Source: Candidatus Melainabacteria bacterium
Lineage (GTDB): Bacteria; Actinomycetota; Actinomycetes; Mycobacteriales; Pseudonocardiaceae
Direction of reading: 5' to 3'
Assembly (NCBI GenBank): GCA_903970565.1
Contig: CAJCJE010000105.1
Location: 1 to 6,114 of the forward strand
Length of the DNA: 6,114 nucleotides
Part shown: piece by piece, positions 1 to 4,899 of the stretch
Numbering within the stretch: position 1 is the first letter of the stretch
Layout of the letters: each line of letters begins with the position of its first letter
Position numbers and translations under genes: made by a program
The notes under the pieces: model-generated
Told to the model about the DNA's origin: nothing
Databases searched by the model: none
The model's input: the letters and a program-made list of their open reading frames with translations, nothing else

Positions 1-545
1 CGGGAGAAGTCCAGCGGCGGCCCGAGCTTGATCCGGATCGGGTACGGCCGCCACATCCTGGAGCCGATCGGGTTCGCCCTGTCGGTGCCGAACATCGCCA
101 CCGGGACGACCGGCACCTTCGACTCCAGCACCATCCTGGCCAGCCCGGTCTTGCCCTTGTACAGCCGGCCGTCCGGGGAGCGGGTGCCCTCCGGGTAGAC
201 GCCCAGCAGCGAACCGGACACCAGTAACCGCACCCCGGTGTCCAGGGCGGCCCGCGCCGCCGCGCCGCTGGAACGGTCGATCGGCACCTGGCCGACGCCG
301 GTGAAGAACATCTTCTGCAACCAGCCCTTGAGCCCCGGCCCGGTGAAGTACTCGCGCTTGGCCAGGAAGGTGACCCGGCGCGGCACCATCAGCGGCAGGA
401 AGAAGGAGTCGGCGACCGCGAGGTGGTTGCTGGCCAGCACGGCGCCGCCGGTGGCCGGGATGTGCTCCAGTCCCTCGATCCTCGGCCGGAAGAACAACCG
501 CAACACCGGGCCGATCAGCAGGTACTTCATCAGCGAGTAGACCAC
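1..545 (-). CDS. plsC: 1-acyl-sn-glycerol-3-phosphate acyltransferase (PlsC/LPLAT family), 3' end cut by window
   Basis: This enzyme transfers an acyl chain from acyl-CoA or acyl-ACP to lysophosphatidate or a related lysolipid at the inner face of the cytoplasmic membrane. It feeds phospholipid synthesis. Reading the minus strand, the LPLAT signatures appear in order. The catalytic H-x4-D motif is NHLAVAD (H41, D46). The RRVTFLAKREYF block lies at about 56-67 and QVPIDRS at about 86-92. The substrate-binding YPEGTRSPDGRLYKGKTG runs from 117. An N-terminal hydrophobic stretch (YLLIGPVLRLFF) could dip into the membrane. About 181 residues are visible, so roughly the last quarter lies beyond the left edge. 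I chose GTG at 545 because it gives the family-like start VVYSLMKYLL and has GGAGG at 557-561 (11-nt spacer). The ATG at 563 is in frame and adds six residues, but it would contain that GGAGG. A rare TTA leucine codon lies at 225-227. The gene is divergent from the reductase. Exact substrate is not determined; the family call is secure. Confidence 0.93.
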   Translation of the reverse strand, partial: MVYSLMKYLLIGPVLRLFFRPRIEGLEHIPATGGAVLASNHLAVADSFFLPLMVPRRVTFLAKREYFTGPGLKGWLQKMFFTGVGQVPIDRSSGAAARAALDTGVRLLVSGSLLGVYPEGTRSPDGRLYKGKTGLARMVLESKVPVVPVAMFGTDRANPIGSRMWRPYPIRIKLGPPLDFS

Positions 546-556
546 CGCGCCGTGTG

Positions 557-561
557 CCTCC
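557..561 (-). promoter_or_regulatory. Ribosome binding site deciding the plsC start
   Basis: GGAGG reads on the minus strand, ending 11 nt before GTG 545. It overlaps the alternative upstream ATG (561-563) and so cannot serve that codon. The ATG itself has only GGTGGG touching it. This favours the shorter GTG form of the acyltransferase. The spacer is slightly long, so the preference is moderate. Confidence 0.5.
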
Positions 562-592
562 ATCCCACCGCCGAACCGATCCCGAGCAACCC

Positions 593-613
593 TGACGTGT
601 GTGTAGCACGTCA
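593..613. repeat. Inverted repeat TGACGTG-N7-CACGTCA upstream of plsC
   Basis: Perfect 7-bp arms lie at 593-599 and 607-613 with a 7-nt spacer, a 21-bp dyad typical in size for a dimeric regulator. It ends 48 bp upstream of the chosen plsC start and overlaps no gene. Position and symmetry suggest an operator or leader element for plsC. The regulator is unknown and short dyads arise by chance in GC-rich DNA, so this is tentative. Confidence 0.4.
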
Positions 614-620
614 CAGGCCC

Positions 621-651
621 ACCCTACTGACCTTCCTTGGCGATCCATCAA
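621..651 (-). promoter_or_regulatory. Weak candidate promoter for plsC
   Basis: On the minus strand, a -35-like TTGATG (651-646) is followed after 19 nt by a -10-like TAGGGT (626-621). Transcription would start near 614, just ahead of the 593-613 dyad. The spacing is long and both boxes deviate from the SigA/HrdB-type consensus, so this is only the best candidate seen in the gap. Confidence 0.2.
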
Positions 652-685
652 CTAAGTTTTACTGAGTCACTCAGTAAAACTTAGT
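651..685. promoter_or_regulatory. 35-bp perfect palindrome of four ACTnAGT heptads, probable operator
   Basis: The left arm 651-667 and right arm 669-685 are perfect reverse complements of 17 bp around a single central C at 668. Each arm holds two heptads. The four are ACTAAGT (651), ACTGAGT (661), ACTCAGT (669) and ACTTAGT (679), each itself symmetric as ACT-n-AGT. Start-to-start steps are 10, 8 and 10 bp, so the outer pairs sit about one helical turn apart. The element is AT-rich in very GC-rich surroundings. It lies in the divergent gap between plsC and the reductase and overlaps a candidate promoter for the latter. I infer an operator, most likely for the HxlR/DUF24 regulator encoded at 1510; operators of that family, as I recall them, are TACT/AGTA- or TTAC/GTAA-type dyads. 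TetR-type regulators are an alternative. A terminator is unlikely because no T tract follows. Confidence 0.75.
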
Positions 686-687
686 AT
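659..687 (+). promoter_or_regulatory. Candidate promoter of the reductase gene, inside the palindrome
   Basis: TTACTG (659-664) and TAGTAT (682-687) are separated by 17 nt, the usual sigma-70-type spacing. The -10 box fits TAnnnT; the -35 box is poor. The whole promoter would lie under the 651-685 palindrome, so binding there would block RNA polymerase. Transcription would begin around 694, giving a leader of about 90 nt. Confidence 0.35.
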
Positions 688-691
688 CTGC

Positions 692-726
692 CCGGCTCGG
701 ACCGGACCGACTCGGCCCCGAGCCGG
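692..726 (+). repeat. Leader hairpin upstream of the reductase
   Basis: CCGGCTCGG (692-700) and CCGAGCCGG (718-726) are perfect 9-bp arms around a 17-nt loop. If transcription starts near 694, this hairpin would form at the very 5' end of the mRNA, about 57 nt before the start codon. It could stabilise the transcript or be incidental in GC-rich sequence. No riboswitch class was recognised. Confidence 0.35.
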
Positions 727-783
727 TGCCGCCGCGTCGGTGGCCCGCGCATCCGTCCAACCGAACATCTGGAGAAACCCGTC

Positions 784-1383
784 GTGACCAAGCTGGAGAT
801 CATCATCGCGAGCACCCGACCGAACCGGGTCGGTCTGCCCGTCGGCCGTTGGGTACGGGAGCAGGCACTCGCGCACGGTGGCTTCGACGAGGTGGAACTG
901 GTCGACCTCGCCGAGGTGAACCTGCCGTTCATGAACGAGCCGCACCACCCCCGCCTGCGCAAGTACGTCCACCAGCACACCAAGGACTGGAGCGCGAAGA
1001 TCAGCGAGGCGGACGCCTTCGTCTTCGTCATGCCGGAGTACAACGCCGGCTTCAACGCGGAACTGAAGAACGCCATCGACTACCTCAACGCCGAATGGCA
1101 CTACAAGGCGGTCGGCCTGGTCAGCTACGGCGGTGTCTCGGCCGGCACGCGGGCGGCGCAGATGATCAAGCAGGTGGTCACGACGCTGAAGATGACCCCG
1201 CTGATCGAGGCGGTGTCCATCCCGTTCGTGCAGCAGTTCCTCGACGGCGACCAGAAGATCGTGCCGAACGAGACCATGCTCGCCGCGGGCAAGACCATGT
1301 TCGACGAGATGGTCCGGCTCACCGATTCGCTGCGCCCACTGCGCGAGGAGACCAGGGCGGCGCTCGCCCCGGCGAACGGCTGA
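784..1383 (+). CDS. NADPH-dependent FMN reductase / quinone- or azo-reductase-like flavoprotein
   Basis: This is a 199-residue flavodoxin-fold protein of the NADPH-dependent FMN reductase family. It uses NAD(P)H to reduce bound flavin, and then probably quinones, azo compounds or chromate-like acceptors, in the cytoplasm. Visible motifs are the FMN phosphate loop ASTRPNRVG (9-17), the flavin-contacting MPEYN (83-87) followed by LKNAIDYL (94-101), and the loop SYGGVSAGTR (114-123). Length is normal for the family. The start is GTG at 784, with GGAGA at 771-775 and an 8-nt spacer. The gene lies 3' of the four-heptad palindrome and 5' of an HxlR-type regulator. This recalls the Bacillus YodB/azoR1 and Corynebacterium QorR/qor2 pairings, in which one-electron quinone toxicity is avoided by two-electron reduction. 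I infer the same role here; the physiological substrate cannot be read from sequence. Confidence 0.92.
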   Translation: MTKLEIIIASTRPNRVGLPVGRWVREQALAHGGFDEVELVDLAEVNLPFMNEPHHPRLRKYVHQHTKDWSAKISEADAFVFVMPEYNAGFNAELKNAIDYLNAEWHYKAVGLVSYGGVSAGTRAAQMIKQVVTTLKMTPLIEAVSIPFVQQFLDGDQKIVPNETMLAAGKTMFDEMVRLTDSLRPLREETRAALAPANG

Positions 1384-1425
1384 CCCGGCTCGATCCACCC
1401 GGCCTGATCCACCACCGATCCGCGA

Positions 1426-1482
1426 CGCGCCGATCTGTCCTGCCGACGGGGCGAGACCCGCCCGGCGTGACAGATCGGCGCG
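1426..1482 (+). terminator. Long hairpin with perfect 14-bp arms between reductase and regulator genes
   Basis: CGCGCCGATCTGTC (1426-1439) and GACAGATCGGCGCG (1469-1482) are exact reverse complements separated by 29 nt. The loop can itself fold through GGGCG (1449-1453) and CGCCC (1459-1463). The structure begins 42 nt after the reductase stop and ends 27 nt before the regulator start. No U tract follows, so it would be a U-less actinobacterial-type terminator or attenuator that lowers regulator expression relative to the reductase. It could instead be a processing or mRNA-stability element, or a DNA-level binding site. Confidence 0.5.
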
Positions 1483-1509
1483 AGCGGCGATGAAGAAGGT
1501 GTGAGCGCC

Positions 1510-1881
1510 ATGAACATGGCCGAGCCGGCCGACGTGCGCCGGGTCTGCGCGCGGTTCCACACCGCGATCGAACTGATCGGTACGCGCTGGACCGGCGCGA
1601 TCCTGCGCGTCATCTTCACCGACCAGCATCGGTACGCGCAGATCAAGGCCGCCGTGCCGGGCCTGAGCGACACCATGCTGGCCCAGCGGCTGCGCACGAT
1701 GGAGGCGGAGGGGCTGCTGGAGCGCCGGGTGATCGCGAGCACGCCGGTCGGTGTCGAGTACCACCTCACCGAGATGGGTCGCGAACTCGAACCGGTCCTG
1801 GCCGCGTTGATCACCTGGTCGCACAGGTGGATACCGCTGTCGCGGCGGCCGGACCCGATCGCCGTCCGAAAGGGTGCCTGA
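1510..1881 (+). CDS. HxlR/DUF24-family transcriptional regulator, single redox-type cysteine
   Basis: This is a 123-residue winged-helix DNA-binding protein of the HxlR family. The core reads as the family does: the IGTRWTGAIL helix (23-32), YAQIKAAVPGLSDTMLAQRLRTMEAEGLLERRV as the helix-turn-helix, then the wing YHLTEMGREL. It has one cysteine, Cys13. It stands twelve residues before the RWtG tryptophan-glycine pair's start, the same offset as Cys6 of Bacillus YodB as I recall that sequence. The one-cysteine layout matches Corynebacterium QorR. In those proteins this cysteine is oxidised or alkylated by disulfide stress and quinones, releasing DNA. ATG 1510 is preferred because GAAGG at 1495-1499 is 10 nt upstream; GTG 1501 would touch that site. 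The gene follows the reductase by 126 nt in the same direction. Likely targets are the palindrome at 651-685 and its own expression. Redox sensing is an inference from this alignment. Confidence 0.9.
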   Translation: MNMAEPADVRRVCARFHTAIELIGTRWTGAILRVIFTDQHRYAQIKAAVPGLSDTMLAQRLRTMEAEGLLERRVIASTPVGVEYHLTEMGRELEPVLAALITWSHRWIPLSRRPDPIAVRKGA

Positions 1882-2028
1882 GATGACCACGAAGCCTGTG
1901 CCATCCGGGCGGTTTCCCTTACCGGCGCGTAACGACCGCCCCATCCGAGGACGGTCCGTGGGACGATGGACCGGCGTCGTCGACACGATCGAGACAGACG
2001 TCGCGGAAGTGAGCAAGAGGGAGTCAGG
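1882..2028 (+). promoter_or_regulatory. Intergenic region ahead of the esterase with two short dyads
   Basis: This 147-nt gap has no convincing gene. It contains TTAC-N6-GTAA (1919-1932) and CGGTCC-N10-GGACCG (1952-1973). The first resembles the TTAC/GTAA dyads reported for some DUF24 regulators, but its spacing differs. The second surrounds a GACGAT that might be a -10 element, although no good -35 box was found. The promoter of the esterase pair is probably here. An in-frame ORF of 51 codons (1883-2038) lacks a ribosome binding site and is not called. Confidence 0.3.
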
Positions 2029-2799
2029 GTGTCGGTAATGCCGGGCGCGCAGCCCTATGCGCATGACGGCGACAACGCGGTCGGCGTGCTGCTGTGCCAC
2101 GGCTTCACCGGTACCCCGCAGAGTATGCGTCCCTGGGGTGAGCACCTCGCCGCCGAGAACATCACCGTCCGCTGCCCGCTGCTGCCCGGCCACGGCACCC
2201 GGTGGCAGGACATGAACCGCACCGGCTGGCCGGACTGGTACGGCGCGTTGGAACCGGTGCTGGCGGAGTTACTCGACTCCTGCCGATCGGTGTTCGTGTT
2301 CGGACTGTCGATGGGTGGCACCCTGAGCCTGCGGCTGGCGCAGCGACACGGCGCCCGGATCGCCGGGCTGGTGCTGGTCAACCCGTCGGTGACCACCCTG
2401 CGCAAGGACGCGAAACTGCTGCCGCTGCTGGCCAGGATCGTACCGGCGATGCCCGGTATCGCCAGCGACATCAACAAGCCCGGCGTCACCGAACTCGCCT
2501 ACCCCCGGCTCCCGGTCCGCGCGGCGGCCAGCCTCGCGCAGCTGTGGGGTCTGGTGCGGCGGGACCTGGACCGGATCGAGCAGCCGTTGCTGTTGTTGCG
2601 CTCCGCGGTGGACCATGTGGTGGAACCGGTCAACGCCAGGATCATCCTGGACGGGGTACGGAGCGTGGATGTGCGCGAAATGGTATTGCCCAACAGCTAT
2701 CACGTCGCCACTCTCGACAACGACGCGAAAACCATCTTCGATACAAGCGTCGAGTTCGTTCGTCGGGTTCACGACGAACGAACCAGCCAGACGGTGTAG
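2029..2799 (+). CDS. Alpha/beta-hydrolase, Est30-like carboxylesterase/lipase
   Basis: This 256-residue cytoplasmic serine hydrolase probably cleaves short- to medium-chain carboxyl esters or monoacylglycerols. The catalytic triad is visible. Ser94 is in the nucleophile elbow GLSMGG (92-97), Asp195 in RSAVDHVV and His225 in NSYHVATLD. The oxyanion-loop motif CHGFTGTP (23-30) and LLPGHGT (51-57) match the Geobacillus Est30/COG1647 pattern, and the length agrees. There is no signal peptide. I placed the start at GTG 2029 because AGAGGGAG (2016-2023) sits 5 nt upstream. ATG 2038 would leave a 14-nt gap, and ATG 1966 has no comparable site and adds an arginine-rich extension unlike the family. 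Codon 81 is a rare TTA. The membrane-protein gene starts 11 nt after the stop, so the two are probably co-transcribed. The neighbouring acyltransferase hints at lipid turnover, but the natural substrate is unknown. Confidence 0.92.
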   Translation: MSVMPGAQPYAHDGDNAVGVLLCHGFTGTPQSMRPWGEHLAAENITVRCPLLPGHGTRWQDMNRTGWPDWYGALEPVLAELLDSCRSVFVFGLSMGGTLSLRLAQRHGARIAGLVLVNPSVTTLRKDAKLLPLLARIVPAMPGIASDINKPGVTELAYPRLPVRAAASLAQLWGLVRRDLDRIEQPLLLLRSAVDHVVEPVNARIILDGVRSVDVREMVLPNSYHVATLDNDAKTIFDTSVEFVRRVHDERTSQTV

Positions 2800-2810
2800 G
2801 TGAGGTAGGC

Positions 2811-3317
2811 ATGAGCAGAGGGCCGGACGGGCCGGAGGACGTCGACGCGGCGTTCGCCGAGATCGTTGCTGGCCTTGAAGCGGAGGGCCTCGGGTCGTTC
2901 CTGACCGAGGAGGAGCCACTGGCCGAGGCCGGCAGCTCCGCGTCCGCCGAACCGGCCGCCGGATCAACTCCGGCCCCGGCCGCGTCGCCGCAGACCGCGC
3001 CGCCGGCTACCGAAACCCCCGGCTGGCGCACCTCGGACGCCGAGTGGGACTGGGCCGCGGCCAGCGACGAGGAGCACTACGTACCGCCCGAGCCGCCGCC
3101 CTTCCCGCGTCCCCGCGCCGGCACCGTCGCCGGGATGCTACTGATCGTGGTCGGCCTGCTGCTGCTGATCGTGCCGACCATGATCGGTCTGGCCAGTCGG
3201 CTCGGCACCCCGCTCGGCCTGGTCGCCCTCGCGGCCGGGATCGGCTGGCTGGTGCTGCGCATCCGGCACAACTCTCCACCCGACCACGGCGACCGCGACG
3301 ACGGCGCCCAGCTGTAG
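2811..3317 (+). CDS. Small actinobacterial membrane protein with two helices and acidic N-terminal region
   Basis: This is a 168-residue protein of unknown function. Residues 1-40 are acidic and could form a helix (DVDAAFAEIVAGLEAEG). Residues 41-70 are a low-complexity Ala/Pro/Ser linker. A conserved-looking juxtamembrane block follows, EEHYVPPEPPPFPR (87-100). Two transmembrane segments come next at about 104-126 and 133-151, then a short charged tail. The (D/E)EH(F/Y)xPPxPPPxP block just before the membrane recurs in many uncharacterised actinobacterial proteins. It implies a cytoplasmic N-terminus, with both ends inside. The start ATG 2811 has GTGAGG at 2800-2805 and a 5-nt spacer. The same frame stays open upstream through the esterase gene, but that stretch is out of frame with the esterase and reads as noise. 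It is the second gene of the esterase pair and converges on the glucokinase with 30 nt between stops. No enzymatic motif is seen. Confidence 0.85.
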   Translation: MSRGPDGPEDVDAAFAEIVAGLEAEGLGSFLTEEEPLAEAGSSASAEPAAGSTPAPAASPQTAPPATETPGWRTSDAEWDWAAASDEEHYVPPEPPPFPRPRAGTVAGMLLIVVGLLLLIVPTMIGLASRLGTPLGLVALAAGIGWLVLRIRHNSPPDHGDRDDGAQL

Positions 3318-3347
3318 ACCTGCCGGGATTCCGACCGCTCGGGGTGG

Positions 3348-4352
3348 TCAGGAGGACCGGCGGCGGGCGGCGTAGCCCTTCAACCCGATCCTGGCCATCT
3401 GCCGGATCGGACTGACCGTTTCCGCGGCCTGCGTCGCCGCGCCCACGATCGCCGAGTCGTCGCCGAGCTGCGCGGTGCGAATCCTGGCCAGCGGCCGGTG
3501 CCGGGCCCCCGTGATCGCGCTCGCGTAGTGCTCCCGCGCGTCGTCGAGGTACAGCGGCGCGGATTCCGACAGGCCGCCCCCGATGACCACGATCTCCGGG
3601 TCGTAGACGTCGGCGACCAGGGCAAGACCCTCGCCGAGCCACCGGGAGAGTTCGGCCATTGCCTGACAGGCGATCGGGTCGCCGTCCCGCGCGGCGGCGG
3701 CGACCCGGCGGCCGGTGATGGCGCGGGAGTCGGCGGCGGCCTCGCGGACCAACAGGGTGGAGCTGCCGGGGTGGCTGGCCAGCAGTTCGATCGCGGTCGC
3801 GGCGAGCGCGGTACCGCTGCAATAGCGTTCCCAGCAGCCACTCTTCCCGCAGGAACAGGCCCGTCCGCCGGGCACCAGCCGCAGGTGGCCCAGTTCCGGC
3901 GCGACCCCGTAGGCACCACGGAAGATCTTGCCGTCCAGCAGCAGCGCGCCGCCGATGCCGGTGCCCAGCGCGATCATGACCGCGACCTGCGCCCCGCGCG
4001 CCGCGCCGAAACGGTGTTCGGCCAGCGCGGCGGCGTTGGCGTCGTGTTCGAGCACCACCGGCAGGCCGATCCGGTTGGCGATCCGGTCCCCGACCAGCGC
4101 CTGGCGCCAGGCCAGATGCGGCGCGAAGCGCACCGTGCGACGGTCCTCGGCGACGAAACCGGCGACCGCGAGGCCGATGGCGGTGATCTTGTGCCGGCCG
4201 GTCAACTCGGTGATCACCCCGACGATCGCGTCGTCGAGCGCGGCCTCCCCGGTGGGGGTGCCGGTCCTCGTCAGGTCGATCATGTCACCCCGGAAATCCA
4301 CCACGCCGGCCCGGATGCTCGTCCCGCCGACGTCAACTCCGATGGTCAGCAA
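3348..4352 (-). CDS. glkA: ROK-family glucokinase
   Basis: This 334-residue kinase most likely phosphorylates glucose with ATP or polyphosphate to give glucose-6-phosphate in the cytoplasm. ROK hallmarks appear in order. DVGGT (7-11) is the phosphate loop. EHDANAAA (102-109) holds the catalytic Asp104. LGTGIGG (129-135) follows. ELGH (153-156) leads to the zinc motif C166-x-C168-G-x2-G-C173-x-E, with His156 as the fourth ligand. VVIGGGLSES near residue 260 is the second nucleotide-binding loop. Length and sequence resemble Streptomyces GlkA, which is also central to glucose repression there. The start is TTG at 4352: GAGG lies 7 nt upstream, an in-frame TGA just ahead blocks extension, and the protein then begins MLTIGVDVGGT as expected. 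The gene is last in a leftward set after the cysteine-motif protein (70-nt gap). A ROK kinase for another sugar, such as N-acetylglucosamine or mannose, cannot be excluded. No helix-turn-helix domain is present, so it is not a ROK repressor. Confidence 0.93.
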   Translation of the reverse strand: MLTIGVDVGGTSIRAGVVDFRGDMIDLTRTGTPTGEAALDDAIVGVITELTGRHKITAIGLAVAGFVAEDRRTVRFAPHLAWRQALVGDRIANRIGLPVVLEHDANAAALAEHRFGAARGAQVAVMIALGTGIGGALLLDGKIFRGAYGVAPELGHLRLVPGGRACSCGKSGCWERYCSGTALAATAIELLASHPGSSTLLVREAAADSRAITGRRVAAAARDGDPIACQAMAELSRWLGEGLALVADVYDPEIVVIGGGLSESAPLYLDDAREHYASAITGARHRPLARIRTAQLGDDSAIVGAATQAAETVSPIRQMARIGLKGYAARRRSS

Positions 4353-4422
4353 GGCAGGACCTCACCCGGCGCGAGCCGACCGCCGGCCATCGCCGCCGCA
4401 CCCGGCACGGCCCAGTCACCGG

Positions 4423-4896
4423 TCACGGCCGACTCCCGCCGCCGCGCCGCCGGATCGTGATCCGCTGTACCCGGCCGGCTTCCGGCCCGGGCTCGACCGG
4501 CGCGTCCTCGTCCTTCGGCGCCGGCGTGGCCGCGGACGGGGATGTCGGCTCGGTGGTGGAGGGCCGTTCGGTCAGCGAGGCACGCAGCACGGCGAGCAAC
4601 CCGGAGGCGTGTTCGGCCGCGCGCACGGCCAGTTCCGGTCGTTCGCCCCGGACCATCGCGATCCCGGCACACAGCGGGCACCAGCCGCAGGTCGCCGGCG
4701 AGTGTTGCGCCGCGCCCTCCGGCGCGGTGCCCTCCGGAGCGGTGGCCAACCGGTTCAGCCACGGTTCGGCGCGCTCGGCCAACACCCCCAGCAGCAGCCG
4801 CAACTCCTCGGCCAGCCGCGCGCCGGGTGGCGCGGTGTCATCCCATTCGGCGTCCTCGGCGGGAGCGCCCGAAGCCGGGTCGGCGGTCTCATCCAT
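4423..4896 (-). CDS. Uncharacterised protein with H-x4-C-x2-C-x2-C motif, upstream of glucokinase
   Basis: This is a 157-residue cytoplasmic protein of unknown function with no signal peptide or membrane helix. The N-terminus (1-25) is acidic and disordered. Residues 28-50 (RLAEELRLLLGVLAERAEPWLNRL) look like an amphipathic helix. Two TAPEG repeats follow. Next is a compact block with His65, Cys70, Cys73 and Cys76 (CGWCPLC), running into a second helix (83-110, RGERPELAVRAAEHASGLLAVLRASL). A Pro/Thr/Ser/Ala linker leads to a basic C-terminus, VQRITIRRR. The clustered cysteines could bind zinc or another metal or form a disulfide. The start ATG 4896 lies 3 nt after the ATPase stop with only a weak ribosome binding site, so translation is probably coupled. 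The place directly upstream of a ROK glucokinase, the helix preceded by AEELR and the VQRI ending recall the Streptomyces SCO2127 product upstream of glkA. That protein, as I remember it, lacks the cysteine block, so homology is a suggestion. Confidence 0.85.
   Translation of the reverse strand: MDETADPASGAPAEDAEWDDTAPPGARLAEELRLLLGVLAERAEPWLNRLATAPEGTAPEGAAQHSPATCGWCPLCAGIAMVRGERPELAVRAAEHASGLLAVLRASLTERPSTTEPTSPSAATPAPKDEDAPVEPGPEAGRVQRITIRRRGGGSRP
4714..4743 (-). repeat. Tandem 15-bp repeat encoding TAPEG twice
   Basis: Two adjacent 15-bp units (4714-4728 and 4729-4743) differ at one position only. On the minus strand each encodes Thr-Ala-Pro-Glu-Gly within the linker between the first helix and the cysteine block of the protein at 4423-4896. 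It is probably a slippage-type duplication and may vary in copy number between strains. Confidence 0.8.
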
Positions 4897-4899
4897 CGT

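Noticed and set aside
651..685. Reading the palindrome as a Rho-independent terminator or as a CRISPR-like or insertion-sequence end
   Set aside because: It stands between divergent genes so there is no transcript to end, no T tract follows, there are no spacers between repeats, and no transposase or target-site duplication is present.
1883..2038. A 51-codon frame between the regulator and the esterase
   Set aside because: There is no ribosome binding site other than the end of the regulator gene, the translation has no recognisable features, it contains a TTA codon and proline/arginine-rich noise, and it ends inside the esterase start region.
667..2193. A 508-codon open frame on the minus strand across the reductase and regulator genes
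   Set aside because: It is antisense to two well-recognised protein families, its translation is arginine-, histidine- and aspartate-rich without any motif, and its start lies in non-coding sequence. Such long shadow frames are usual in GC-rich DNA.
2202..2810. Upstream extension of the membrane-protein frame through the esterase gene
   Set aside because: The stretch is out of frame with the well-supported esterase, is arginine- and glycine-rich noise, and a good ribosome binding site marks ATG 2811 as the start.
3318..3347. Possible bidirectional terminator between the convergent membrane-protein and glucokinase genes
   Set aside because: Only very short complementary pieces (GACC/GGTC) are present in the 30-nt gap; nothing strong enough to call.
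4353..4422. Possible promoter or small gene in the 70-nt gap before the glucokinase
   Set aside because: Only GC-rich sequence with the glucokinase ribosome binding site was seen; no -10/-35 pair or ORF with a start signal.
3498..4460. A 320-codon plus-strand frame opposite the glucokinase
   Set aside because: It is antisense to a complete ROK kinase with all family motifs; its translation is low-complexity and unrecognisable.
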